From positions 4,092,001-4,156,000 of the forward strand of contig NZ_CP080598.1 in assembly GCF_019598945.1 (NCBI RefSeq): 64,000 nt of DNA. The letters run 5' to 3'. Positions 17,321 to 26,248 of the stretch are shown here, piece by piece. The position numbers and the translations under genes were made by a program. Positions within the stretch are counted from its first letter, which is position 1. Each line of letters begins with the position of its first letter. Below the pieces are notes generated by a model. The model did no database searches. It was not told where the DNA came from and saw only the letters and a program-made list of their open reading frames with translations. Source of the DNA: Sphaerospermopsis torques-reginae ITEP-024 (GTDB lineage: Bacteria; Cyanobacteriota; Cyanobacteriia; Cyanobacteriales; Nostocaceae).

Positions 17321-18172
17321 ATGAATTACCAAATGATGCCTGTACGCAAAACACTGTCAAAATCTGACGTTGAAATCTCTTACTTGGAATGGAACAAAGG
17401 CCAAAAACCATTACTGTTATTACATGGTATGGCGGATAATGCCTGGGTTTGGTCTAGCTTAGGAGAATATTTAGCGGCTGATTACTATATAGTAGCCCCG
17501 GATATGCGTGGTCATGGTGAGAGTAGTAAACCAGAGAAAGATCATAGTTTTGAGAGTGCGATCGCTGACCTAGAAGCATTAATGGATAAACTGGAATGGT
17601 CTGCTGCTCATGTTGTTAGTCATTCTTGGACAGGTAAACTAGCTGCTATATGGGCAAGAAAAAACCCCAACCGCTTAAAAAGTATTACTTTAGTTGATCC
17701 AATTTTCATCTGGAAAATGCCCAGTTTACTCAAATTAACTTTTCCTTTGTTGTATAAAGTTCTACCATTCTTGAAAACTATGGGACCATTTACCAGTTAT
17801 GAAGAAGCGGAACAACAAATCAAACAACTAAGTCAATTTCAAGACTGGACTCCTTTACAACAGCAAGTTTTTCAAGCGGGAATAGAACAAAAACCCGATG
17901 GAACTTGGGGTAGTAAATTTACAATTTCTGCCCGTGATGGGATTTTTGATGCAGTTTTAGAAGTACCAGGTTTTATTACTCCTGTTGATATACCTGCCCT
18001 CTTTATTCAACCAGAAAAAGGAGTAAACCGCCAAGATTGGCAAATTCAACCCTACAAAACCAACCTGAAAAACCTCACCTTTAAAAAATTACCTGGAAAT
18101 CATTGGCCATTTCTAACTAAACCAGAAGAATTTAATCAAACCATAGCCGAATTTTTAGCAGTGCAAAAATGA
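17321..18172 (+). CDS. Alpha/beta hydrolase
   Basis: A 283-residue protein with the alpha/beta-hydrolase layout: LLLLHGMADNAWVW (oxyanion-hole HG motif near residues 33-36), VAPDMRGHGES, a nucleophile elbow, and a C-terminal His in GNHWPFLTKPEEF. The elbow reads VVSHSWTGKLA, so the usual G-x-S-x-G is replaced by S-x-S-x-T; Ser in HSW remains the likely nucleophile. The substrate is not predictable. Two ATGs at 17321 and 17333 are possible, with no clear ribosome-binding site for either. Confidence 0.85.
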   Translation: MNYQMMPVRKTLSKSDVEISYLEWNKGQKPLLLLHGMADNAWVWSSLGEYLAADYYIVAPDMRGHGESSKPEKDHSFESAIADLEALMDKLEWSAAHVVSHSWTGKLAAIWARKNPNRLKSITLVDPIFIWKMPSLLKLTFPLLYKVLPFLKTMGPFTSYEEAEQQIKQLSQFQDWTPLQQQVFQAGIEQKPDGTWGSKFTISARDGIFDAVLEVPGFITPVDIPALFIQPEKGVNRQDWQIQPYKTNLKNLTFKKLPGNHWPFLTKPEEFNQTIAEFLAVQK

Positions 18173-18311
18173 GATAATCTCAAATTGGTAATTGGTAATG
18201 GGTAATTGGTAATGGGTAATTGATAATTTGTCATTAGTCATTAAGAAAAACTCTTACCTGTTCACTGTCACCTGTTCACTGTCACCTGTCACCTGTTCAC
18301 TGTCACCTATC

Positions 18312-20021
18312 ATGAGTCTCTGTATAAACCCAGTTTGTCCTCAACCCAACCACCCAGATAATGATGAAAACCGTTTTTGTCAAAGTTGTGGTTCTCAATT
18401 AGAATTATTAGGACGTTATCGAGTTTTACGTTTACTAAGTGATAAAACTGGGTTTAGTAAAGTTTATGAAGCTTACCAACAAGACACACCAAAAATTCTC
18501 AAAATCCTCAAAGAAGAATTAGCTAACGATAGCAAAGCGGTTTCTTTATTTCAACAAGAAGTCAATGTTTTAGGACAATTAAAACATCCTGGTATTCCCC
18601 AAGCAGAAGGATATTTTCCCTATCACACCAGAGCAGGTTTAACCCTGCATTGTATGGTAATGGAAAAAATCGAAGGACCGAATTTAGAACAATGGTTAAA
18701 ACAACAACAAAACCGCCCTATTTCTGAAGGACAAGCTATAGCTTGGTTAAAACAATTAGCGGAAATTTTATTATTAGTACATAACCAACAATATTTACAT
18801 AGAGATATTAAACCATCTAATATAATGATTCGTCCAGATGGACAATTAGTATTAATTGATTTTGGCAGAGCGAGAGAAATTACTAAAACCTATCTCGCTA
18901 ATAGTGGTGGGATGACATCTATTTCTTCATCTGGATATAGTCCCAGAGAACAAATGAATGGTCAAGCTTTACCTCAATCAGATTTTTTTGCATTAGGACG
19001 CACCTTTGTATTTTTATTAACAGGATGTCAACCTGCTCAATTATATGATCCTAATTTAGATATTTTAAATTGGCGACATTTAGCAAATCATGTTTCTACA
19101 TCTTTGTTAAATTTTATTGATTGGTTAATGGCAAATAAGGTTAATCAACGTCCTGAAAATGCTAGAGAAATATTAGATAAATTAACAGAATTAGAAAATA
19201 TTAATACAGGAAGTAATGTAGCTACAGTAGATGTAGGAGGTGATGTCAACACAGCAATAGTCACACCAACAACCACAACCAAAAATACAGTTAAACCGCA
19301 AGAAAAAAAACCAGAAAAATTACCATTATTAGCCTTATTTACCGCCTTAATATGTTCCTTATTATTATTGTGGACAGTAGCACTAGCAAACCGCAATAAT
19401 AAATTTACCGTTGTTCCTGCTGACTATGGACAAGCACCAGTTAAAAAAGGACAAGTTGATTATTTTCCCTACGAAGAAGGTAAAGATAGTCAAGGAAAAG
19501 TAGCAGAATTTAACATAGCAGTTTTATCAGTAGAATATAAATGGCAATTAGGCAGCACTTATCAAATTAAACATAACGATGAAATTATTAACCTTGAGGC
19601 TTTAAAAACTCGGTTAGAAGCAGAAGGAATACAGAAAATAATGGAAAATCCCAGTGAGATTATTTCTGTAGGTACTGCTTCCTGTGAAGGTAATGTTACA
19701 ACCGAACAAAGTAGAGCATTAGAACGTTCTAAGCAGATTCAATTATTGGCAAAACAATTATTTAGTAATACATCAAGTGTGCAAGGTTATAGACTATTAA
19801 ACTTAGGACAATTTCAAGGTAAAGACTGTCAATCAAATCAAGATTCTACAGCCTATCAACGCAGTATCATTATCATTGGAGTCAAAAAACAAGACGAGGG
19901 AGTAATATTAGATGAAGCTTTAAGAGATAGATTAGAGAAAAAACCCTTTGCTGATTTTAAACTAGAAGATTATTCATTAGGTGCAGCAGATAAATTTAAA
20001 ACTGTTCCTAGTAATTTATAA
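18312..20021 (+). CDS. Membrane Ser/Thr protein kinase with N-terminal zinc ribbon and OmpA-like C-terminus
   Basis: Starting at the ATG at 18312 the protein has 569 residues; an earlier frame start at 18228 only translates repeats. Residues 4-26 form a four-cysteine zinc ribbon (Cys4, Cys9, Cys23, Cys26). The kinase domain follows (about 38-300) with ATP lysine about 64, HRDIKPSN at 163-170 and DFG at 183-185, all intact. A single transmembrane segment is at about 337-361. The C-terminal part (about 375-569) contains VGTASCEGN and a helix RALERSKQIQLLAKQLF resembling the OmpA C-terminal peptidoglycan-binding fold. The likely topology is cytoplasmic kinase and periplasmic sensor or anchor. 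Targets are unknown. Confidence 0.88.
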   Translation: MSLCINPVCPQPNHPDNDENRFCQSCGSQLELLGRYRVLRLLSDKTGFSKVYEAYQQDTPKILKILKEELANDSKAVSLFQQEVNVLGQLKHPGIPQAEGYFPYHTRAGLTLHCMVMEKIEGPNLEQWLKQQQNRPISEGQAIAWLKQLAEILLLVHNQQYLHRDIKPSNIMIRPDGQLVLIDFGRAREITKTYLANSGGMTSISSSGYSPREQMNGQALPQSDFFALGRTFVFLLTGCQPAQLYDPNLDILNWRHLANHVSTSLLNFIDWLMANKVNQRPENAREILDKLTELENINTGSNVATVDVGGDVNTAIVTPTTTTKNTVKPQEKKPEKLPLLALFTALICSLLLLWTVALANRNNKFTVVPADYGQAPVKKGQVDYFPYEEGKDSQGKVAEFNIAVLSVEYKWQLGSTYQIKHNDEIINLEALKTRLEAEGIQKIMENPSEIISVGTASCEGNVTTEQSRALERSKQIQLLAKQLFSNTSSVQGYRLLNLGQFQGKDCQSNQDSTAYQRSIIIIGVKKQDEGVILDEALRDRLEKKPFADFKLEDYSLGAADKFKTVPSNL

Positions 20022-20076
20022 TCTTTCTTCCTCTGCGTTCTCTGCGTCTCTGCGTGAAATAAATCTTATCAATATC

Positions 20077-20943
20077 ATGGTCAAAAAAGCAGATATTAGC
20101 ACCAAAAAACTTATCAGCATCGCTCCCGAAAACTGGCTAAAATGGGTGACACAAATTCCCGACATTATTACCGGAGAAATCATAAATTCAGAATTTCAAT
20201 GGATAAGTCGAGAAAGCGATGTATTAGTTAAAGCCACCAGTCCACAGTACGGCGAATTTCTGGTACTCAATGAGTTACAATTAAGATATAAGCTAGAAAT
20301 GCCCAAACGAATGCGGGCTTATGCGGCATTAGCGGAGGAAAAATATAACCTTCCCACATACCCCGTATTAATTAACATTCTCAAAGAAAGCGAGGAAGAA
20401 ATTCCTCACCGCTATGAATCAGAATTTGCTGGTTTACAAGCACGTCAAGATTACCGGGTGATAAACCTTTGGGAAGTTGATGTAGAAATAGCTTTAAGTC
20501 AACCCATTCCTTCACTGCTTCCCTTTGTACCAATTCTCAAACATGGTGGTGAAGAAGCAATAGTTAGACAAGCATTACAAATGCTGCGAGCGGATGAACA
20601 ATTAAGCCAATTAGAAACAGTAATGGCTTTTTTTGCTACCTTCGTATTAGATAGCGTTTTAGTTCAGCAAATTATGAGGTGGGATATGGTGGTATTACGT
20701 GAGTCTCCCTGGTATCAACAGATTTTGAAAGAAGGTGAAATCAGAGGTGAAAAAAGGGGTGAAAACAGGGGTATTGTGTCAGCTATTGAACTAAGTTTAG
20801 AAATAAAATTTGGTCAAGAAGGTTTACAGCTAATGCCAAAAATATCACAAATTGCTGATTTAGAACAGTTAAAAAATATTCAAAGAGGCATTATGACTGT
20901 AAACAATGTTGATGAATTACGGGAATTTATGCAGAGTATTTAG
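20077..20943 (+). CDS. PD-(D/E)XK-type protein related to Rpn/COG5464 family
   Basis: A 288-residue protein from the ATG at 20077 (MVKKADISTKKLISIAPENW). The N-terminal half shows the nuclease-fold pattern of this group: an Asp in RESDVLVKA, then FLVLNELQLRYKLEMPKRM with the E-x-Q motif, then YPVLINIL. The C-terminal part ends in the short helix block common to these proteins (IQRGIMTVNNVDELREFMQ). A short charged repeat GEIRGEKRGENRG lies near residue 225. The family is often called recombination-promoting nuclease or putative transposase and is frequently multicopy in cyanobacteria. Its role here is unknown. Confidence 0.7.
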   Translation: MVKKADISTKKLISIAPENWLKWVTQIPDIITGEIINSEFQWISRESDVLVKATSPQYGEFLVLNELQLRYKLEMPKRMRAYAALAEEKYNLPTYPVLINILKESEEEIPHRYESEFAGLQARQDYRVINLWEVDVEIALSQPIPSLLPFVPILKHGGEEAIVRQALQMLRADEQLSQLETVMAFFATFVLDSVLVQQIMRWDMVVLRESPWYQQILKEGEIRGEKRGENRGIVSAIELSLEIKFGQEGLQLMPKISQIADLEQLKNIQRGIMTVNNVDELREFMQSI

Positions 20944-21024
20944 CAGTCTTTAATATCTTAGGTGGGCATTGCCCACCCTACAATTAATTTAACTTTCAAT
21001 TTTCAATTTTCAATTTTCAATTTT

Positions 21025-21828
21025 TCATGCTCCCATTCCCGAATAACGCTTTAAACCTGCACGCCATAACAAGCGATTTGCACCTAAAAATATCATAAAC
21101 CAAGCTATAATTGATAAAAATCCTCTGGTTAAATCTACAGGTAAACCTACTAAAATACTAGCAGGGAAATTAATTAAATAAGGAAATGGTGTCATCATGG
21201 CTATGTTTCGCACCGCTTCGGGAAATACTTCTAAAGGTGCAATCATGCCTGATAAAAACAGAAAAAATAAAAACCAAAAGTTTTCTAAAGCTGTAGCTCT
21301 TTCTGTCCAAAATGCTAACATTGCTAAGGTATATTGAATTAAAAATCTTAACGCAAAAGCCAGCAATGCAGCTAAGATAAATAACAATAAGTTAGGTAAA
21401 GTCGGTATCCAAAAAGCTTGAGGATATAAGATAAAAAAGAATCCTATTAATAGAAATACAAAAGGAAGTCGAGCGAATCTTTCAGAAATATGGCCAGCGA
21501 GATGATGAAATACTGGATCTATGGGTTGTAATAAGCGAGGTGAAAGTTTACCTTCTACTACTTCTTTTTCAAATTCAAAAATCACCCAAACTACTGTAAG
21601 TTGTTTAGCTAGAAATACTGCAAAAAAATAACGGGCAAAATCTAATGAATTTAAACTAAAATTTCCTCCTGCGGCGGCTTTTATCCAGACTCCCATGAGA
21701 ATAATTGGTAAAGAACCAGATAATATCCATAATATGAGTTCTGAGCGATATTCTACCATATAGGCATAATATACAGTGAGCAAGGTTTGGATTTTTTTTA
21801 AAGGTTTTTTCATAGATATTTTACTCAA
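21025..21828 (-). CDS. ABC-2 type transporter permease
   Basis: A 267-residue membrane protein with about six hydrophobic segments (for example LILWILSGSLPIILMGVW, FVFLLIGFFFILYPQAF, FLFFLFLSGMIAPLEVFP). The stretch GMIAPLEVFPE is typical of the ABC-2/DUF990 permeases. It lies 65 bp after the stop of the ATP-binding gene and in the same direction, so the two probably make one exporter. Many cyanobacterial loci of this type have two permease genes; only one is present here, so the transporter is likely a homodimer or has a partner elsewhere. The substrate is unknown. Confidence 0.85.
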   Translation of the reverse strand: MSKISMKKPLKKIQTLLTVYYAYMVEYRSELILWILSGSLPIILMGVWIKAAAGGNFSLNSLDFARYFFAVFLAKQLTVVWVIFEFEKEVVEGKLSPRLLQPIDPVFHHLAGHISERFARLPFVFLLIGFFFILYPQAFWIPTLPNLLLFILAALLAFALRFLIQYTLAMLAFWTERATALENFWFLFFLFLSGMIAPLEVFPEAVRNIAMMTPFPYLINFPASILVGLPVDLTRGFLSIIAWFMIFLGANRLLWRAGLKRYSGMGA

Positions 21829-21893
21829 ATTTTATTATTAACTATTCCCTATTAAACTGTCACCTGTCACCGTGGCGTAGCACCTGTCAGCTA

Positions 21894-22874
21894 TTAAACA
21901 ACACCTGCTTGAAAAACTCTACCAATGACTTCTTCTACTGGTGGTTCTGTGACTGTTAAATCAATGATTTCTAAATCAGCTAAAATTTGTGAAACGGTGC
22001 GAGTCAGTGCTTCTCTTTCAACTATAAATTTAACTTTTCTCCCTTCTAAAAGTTGAATATCACCATAAGGAGTTAATTTTTCTGCTGGTAATGGTTGGGA
22101 TAATTCTACATCAATTTCTCGATAGGGTGCGAATTTTTCTAAGAGTCCATCTAAGCTACCATCATACATTAATTTTCCTTGATGAATTAGTAGCACTCTT
22201 TGACATAAAGCGGTAATATCTGCCATGTAATGGCTAGTTAATAATACTGTGGCTTGATAAAGTTGATTATATTCTCGTAAAAAGTCACGCACTCCTACTT
22301 GAGCATTTACATCTAGTCCTAAAGTTGGTTCGTCTAAAAATAAAACTTGGGGACGATGTAAAAGTGCAGCTAACAATTCTGCTTTCATTCTTTCACCTAA
22401 TGAAAGTTTTCTGACGGGTTGATTTAGTTTACCTCCTAGTGATAACATTTCTGTTAACTCACCAACTCGACGATGAAATTCTTTATCAGAAATGTTGTAA
22501 ACTGCGGCATTAATTTTTAAGGAATCTATTGCTGGTAAGTCCCACAATAATTGCTGTTTTTGTCCCATGACTAGGGTGATTTTTTGTAGGAATGCTTCTT
22601 GACGATGAAAGGGAGTTAAACCCGCAACTTTGACTTTTCCACTAGAAGGATGAATTAAACCGGTGAGCATTTTTAAAGTTGTGGTTTTACCTGCGCCATT
22701 AGGTCCTAAAAAACCGACTACTTCCCCTGGTTCGATGGTAAAGGTAACATCTTGAACCGCGTTAATATTACGATATTTACGACGGAAAAAGTGGTTAATT
22801 GTCCCAATAATTCCAGGCTCTTTAATGGCGACTGGATAGGATTTACAAAGGTTTTCTGCTATAATTATTGACAT
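21894..22874 (-). CDS. ABC transporter ATP-binding protein (NatA/DrrA-like)
   Basis: A 326-residue ATPase. Motifs seen: Walker A GPNGAGKTT (residues about 55-63), the Q-loop region TLVMGQKQQLLWDLP, the signature LSLGERMKAELLAALL, Walker B VLFLDEPTLGLD and the switch His in TSHYMADI. The C-terminal 90 residues are a DUF4162-like extension. It is the first gene of an operon with the ABC-2 permease at 21025-21828 and would energise export of an unidentified substrate. Between the two genes lie heptamer-like GTCACC repeats. Confidence 0.92.
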   Translation of the reverse strand: MSIIIAENLCKSYPVAIKEPGIIGTINHFFRRKYRNINAVQDVTFTIEPGEVVGFLGPNGAGKTTTLKMLTGLIHPSSGKVKVAGLTPFHRQEAFLQKITLVMGQKQQLLWDLPAIDSLKINAAVYNISDKEFHRRVGELTEMLSLGGKLNQPVRKLSLGERMKAELLAALLHRPQVLFLDEPTLGLDVNAQVGVRDFLREYNQLYQATVLLTSHYMADITALCQRVLLIHQGKLMYDGSLDGLLEKFAPYREIDVELSQPLPAEKLTPYGDIQLLEGRKVKFIVEREALTRTVSQILADLEIIDLTVTEPPVEEVIGRVFQAGVV

Positions 22875-22941
22875 AAAAAATTATTTCCTTGTATTTTATA
22901 TATTGTATTCTTTCGGCTTTTTGGTTGCTGCATACTACTAA

Positions 22942-22970
22942 TATAGCGTTTCCCAGTCTAATAAAGTACA
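22942..22970 (+). repeat. Decayed end of the TATAG/TACAG MITE family
   Basis: The 29 bases from TATAGCGTTTCCCAGTC to AAAGTACA match the left end of the element at 41022-41127 with a few changes. No right end is found, so this is a solo end or degraded copy. The remainder of the 213-bp gap shows no gene. Confidence 0.55.
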
Positions 22971-23087
22971 CTTGAGTCTATTCAATTTGGGGTCTGACTG
23001 GACTGAGGAATAGGAGTGTCGGAGAGTTTTTGCGTAAGTCCTAAAAAATTCACAATTTTCAGTCCGATGTCGCTCACTTTAGATAAA

Positions 23088-24731
23088 TTACTTTAAACGG
23101 CCTGAACGTAAAATACTAATAATTAACCATAAACCTAATAAACTAGCAGCAGCAAATAACAAGCTGCTCAGAAAAGATAATTGAGAAGTTTGAGCTTTAC
23201 TAGAAATAATAGCTGCTCCCATGATCAGAGAACCTACTAAAATACTAAAAGAAAGACGGTTGGCTGCATCATCCATTGTGCGGCGCACACCGTCTAATCC
23301 TCTTAATGATAAATTCCATTGTAGAGTTTCTGATGTTACTCTGTCTAATAATAGTTCAATTTGCCGGGGAGATTGTAAAGAGAGACTTTTAATATCTAAA
23401 GCAGTCCGTAAAAGGGAACGAACAGGACTATCTCCTAATAACTGACGACGAAACAAATCAGTAATTAATGGTTGAATTTCATCAAATAAATTAACTTCTG
23501 GGTTAAAGGTACGTGCTACCCCTTCTAAATTTGCTAAAGTTTTGGCATATAAACCCATATTACTGGGTAAGCGAATTTTATTATTACGAGCAACCTGTAA
23601 AATTTCATAGATTATTTGACTGAAATTGATCTCAGTTAAACTGACATTATAATACTTTCGTAACATTCGATCATAATCATTTTCTAAGCGAGATAAAATC
23701 ACAGGTTGAGCAGAATCAGAAAGTTGCAAAGTTAACTGAGCGCACCTTTGAGCATCCAAATCAACAATTGCTAATAACATTTCTGTAAGAATTTGTTGAG
23801 TGCGGGGATCAAGTCTACCCACCATGCCACAATCTAAAAGAGCAACACGCCCATCCGTCAGATAAAATAAATTGCCAGGATGGGGATCAGCATGAAAAAA
23901 GCCATCAATATATAATTGTTGAAAAAAGATTCTAAATAATAAAGTAGTGATTCCTTTTCTTTTAACAATAGAATCTTGAGCATTTTCGGGATTTAAATCT
24001 GCTGTTAACAGCGGAACACCATCCAACCATTCCATCACTAATAATTTTTCTGTAGTCAAATGCCAATAAATTTCTGCAACTACAATTTGCGTTGGATCAT
24101 ACCAACGACCTTGGGATAAATTACGCCGCAGTTGGTCTGTATAACCGGCTTCTCTTGTAAAATCTAATTCAGCTTCTAAAGCTTTAGTAAATTCTTCCGC
24201 AATAGATTTGATGTCATAAATTTGTCCAAAATCAGTTCTCGCCACCAAATCCGCAATACCTTGAATTAAGGATATATCTTGGGCAGTGGTGACATCAATT
24301 CCTGGTCTTTGAACCTTCAAAGCAACTTCCCTTCCATCTTTGAGAGTAGCGCGATGAGTTTGGGCAATTGATCCCGCTGCTACTGGTATATGATTAATAG
24401 TTTGGAAAGTTTCTTCCAGTGGGCGTTTTAACTGTTTGCGGATCACAACTTCAACTTCACTCCAAGGAACTGCGGGTACTTCATCTTGCAGGGTTGATAG
24501 TTCTTCAATATAAGCAGCACTTAATAAATCTGGACGGGTAGAAAGAAGCTGACCGAGTTTGACATAAACCGGACCCAAATCCACCAAAACATTTTTTAAT
24601 ACCGCAGGTGTAGGTAGTTGAGGTTCATCGGTTTTACCACCAGTCAACAACCTTCGCATATAGTCCCAACCATTGCGAAGGAATACTTCAATAATTTCCC
24701 GTTGTCGAGGCACAGTTTGGGTTAAGAACAT
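23088..24731 (-). CDS. ABC1/AarF/UbiB-family atypical kinase
   Basis: A 547-residue protein from the ATG at 24731 (MFLTQTVPRQREIIEVFLRN); the frame extends further upstream only through translated TTGGTAA repeats. UbiB-family motifs are present: the KxGQ motif in PVYVKLGQLLSTRPDLL, ATP-binding VALKVQRPGI, and the catalytic block GFFHADPHPGNLFYL with VALLDCGMVGR. Two hydrophobic segments at the C-terminus anchor it. Members support quinone or isoprenoid-lipid metabolism in bacteria and plastids; the exact role in cyanobacteria is uncertain. It is transcribed alone. Confidence 0.92.
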   Translation of the reverse strand: MFLTQTVPRQREIIEVFLRNGWDYMRRLLTGGKTDEPQLPTPAVLKNVLVDLGPVYVKLGQLLSTRPDLLSAAYIEELSTLQDEVPAVPWSEVEVVIRKQLKRPLEETFQTINHIPVAAGSIAQTHRATLKDGREVALKVQRPGIDVTTAQDISLIQGIADLVARTDFGQIYDIKSIAEEFTKALEAELDFTREAGYTDQLRRNLSQGRWYDPTQIVVAEIYWHLTTEKLLVMEWLDGVPLLTADLNPENAQDSIVKRKGITTLLFRIFFQQLYIDGFFHADPHPGNLFYLTDGRVALLDCGMVGRLDPRTQQILTEMLLAIVDLDAQRCAQLTLQLSDSAQPVILSRLENDYDRMLRKYYNVSLTEINFSQIIYEILQVARNNKIRLPSNMGLYAKTLANLEGVARTFNPEVNLFDEIQPLITDLFRRQLLGDSPVRSLLRTALDIKSLSLQSPRQIELLLDRVTSETLQWNLSLRGLDGVRRTMDDAANRLSFSILVGSLIMGAAIISSKAQTSQLSFLSSLLFAAASLLGLWLIISILRSGRLK

Positions 24732-24732
24732 T

Positions 24733-24817
24733 TTGGTAATTGGTAATTGGTAATTGGTGATTGGTAATTGGTGATTGGTAATTGGTGATTGGTAATTGGT
24801 AATTGGTAATTGGTGAT
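24733..24817 (-). repeat. Long TTGGTAA/TTGGTGA heptamer repeat
   Basis: About twelve units of a 7-mer lie directly before the ATG of the UbiB-like gene, one base away. Because seven is not a multiple of three, all frames stay open through it, which produces a false N-terminal extension. No ribosome-binding site other than repeat sequence can be seen for the gene. Confidence 0.9.
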
Positions 24818-24926
24818 TATAAAACATAAAATTGATTACCCAGTCACCAGTCAAGAGTCCCCAATCCCCAATCACCAGTTATAATTAAAAACAATGATTG
24901 TGGGTATCTACCAACAGTTTTAACTT

Positions 24927-25991
24927 TTACAGCAAGTCAGTAAACCGGGGATCACTTTGCAGGGTTTTGAGGATCTGTTTAATTTCTTGAGTGCGTTCCT
25001 TGTTTACTATTAGGGTAACATTGCGATCGCGCACAATCACCACATCCTCTAACCCAATAGTAACAACCACATCATCTGGATTAGAAGCATAAACAATAGC
25101 CCCTTGGGTGTCTAGCCCTACATGGGTAGCTAATTCAACATTAGGATTATCGTCTTTTTTCAGTAGACGTTCGATCGCATTCCAATCACCTAAATCATCC
25201 CAACCAAACTCCACCGGTAAAACGTATGCTAGACTTGTCTTTTCCATCAGCGCATAATCTATACTTTTCTTAGGCAACTGAGGGTAAACATCAGGTCCTT
25301 GTTGTTCTAGAGGTTGGATAATTTCTGGGGCATGGGTATGCAGTTCTTTGAGAACCACCCCAGCCCGAAACACGAACATACCGCTATTCCAGCTAAACCG
25401 TCCCGTTGCTAAAAAATTCTCAGCCGTTTCCCGGTTGGGCTTTTCAGTAAAGCGGTGAACGTGATAAGCTGGCAACTCATTAAAGCTACCAATCTTTTCA
25501 CCTTGTTCAATGTAGCCGTAACCGGTGGAGGGGAAAGTAGGCTTGATCCCCAAAGTGACAATCGCTGCTGTGTTAGTCGCTAACTGGGTAGCAGCACTCA
25601 AGGTATTTGCAAATACCTTTTGATCAGCAATCCAGTGATCAGCGGGAAAAAAGCCAATAACAGCGTCTTCTCCGTAACGCTTGTTAATTTCCAAACTTGT
25701 CCAAGCAACGGCGGCGGCTGTATCCCTACCCTCTGATTCAATCAGCAAATTTTGCTCTGGCAGATCGGGTAGTTGTTGTCGTACCCCTTGAGCTATTTGA
25801 CTAGAAGTAATCACCCACAGGTGATCCCAACCACCTGCGAGTGTTAGCAGTCGATCAGCGGTGGCTTGTAGTAGGCTTCGAGAACTGCCATCGAGACTTA
25901 AAAATTGCTTAGGTCTGTCCCGGCGACTAAGAGGCCAAAAACGCTCACCTTTACCACCTGCCAAAATAACAGGGATCAATGAATGACTCAT
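24927..25991 (-). CDS. Mannose-1-phosphate guanylyltransferase
   Basis: A 354-residue nucleotidyltransferase. The N-terminus has the sugar-nucleotidyl signature ILAGGKGERFWPLSRRDRPK (residues 9-28), and FFPADHWI and the FTEKP motif of the mannose-1-phosphate group are present. It makes GDP-mannose from GTP and mannose-1-phosphate for glycan synthesis. The length matches the single-domain form without a fused isomerase. It lies beside the divergent LCP gene at 26249, and both serve the cell envelope. Confidence 0.92.
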   Translation of the reverse strand: MSHSLIPVILAGGKGERFWPLSRRDRPKQFLSLDGSSRSLLQATADRLLTLAGGWDHLWVITSSQIAQGVRQQLPDLPEQNLLIESEGRDTAAAVAWTSLEINKRYGEDAVIGFFPADHWIADQKVFANTLSAATQLATNTAAIVTLGIKPTFPSTGYGYIEQGEKIGSFNELPAYHVHRFTEKPNRETAENFLATGRFSWNSGMFVFRAGVVLKELHTHAPEIIQPLEQQGPDVYPQLPKKSIDYALMEKTSLAYVLPVEFGWDDLGDWNAIERLLKKDDNPNVELATHVGLDTQGAIVYASNPDDVVVTIGLEDVVIVRDRNVTLIVNKERTQEIKQILKTLQSDPRFTDLL

Positions 25992-26248
25992 GTTGTTATA
26001 TACACTTACTGCTTAACAATATTAAGTGTACATTCATTCAATTTGGGATAATCTTCACTGATCAATCTGAGTGTTGGGGAATTTTGGATTTATAACTTAG
26101 TGGAAAATGCGAGGGTAATGAGAAAAACAAAATCTAAAAATCAACAATCTAAAATCTAAAATCTGCATAGATAGCTCTAACTCTAGCAACAAGAATTTGT
26201 AGCTTGCATTAACATACCTTTAGGGAGTGGTTGAGTGGGGAGACAATT

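Noticed and set aside
18228-18311. Longer N-terminus of the Ser/Thr kinase
   Set aside because: It only translates TGTCACC repeats; the zinc ribbon begins properly at 18312.
24733-24817. Repeat arrays considered as a CRISPR array
   Set aside because: Units are 7 bp with no spacers. No cas gene is present; the TPR-CHAT gene has no type III-E neighbours.
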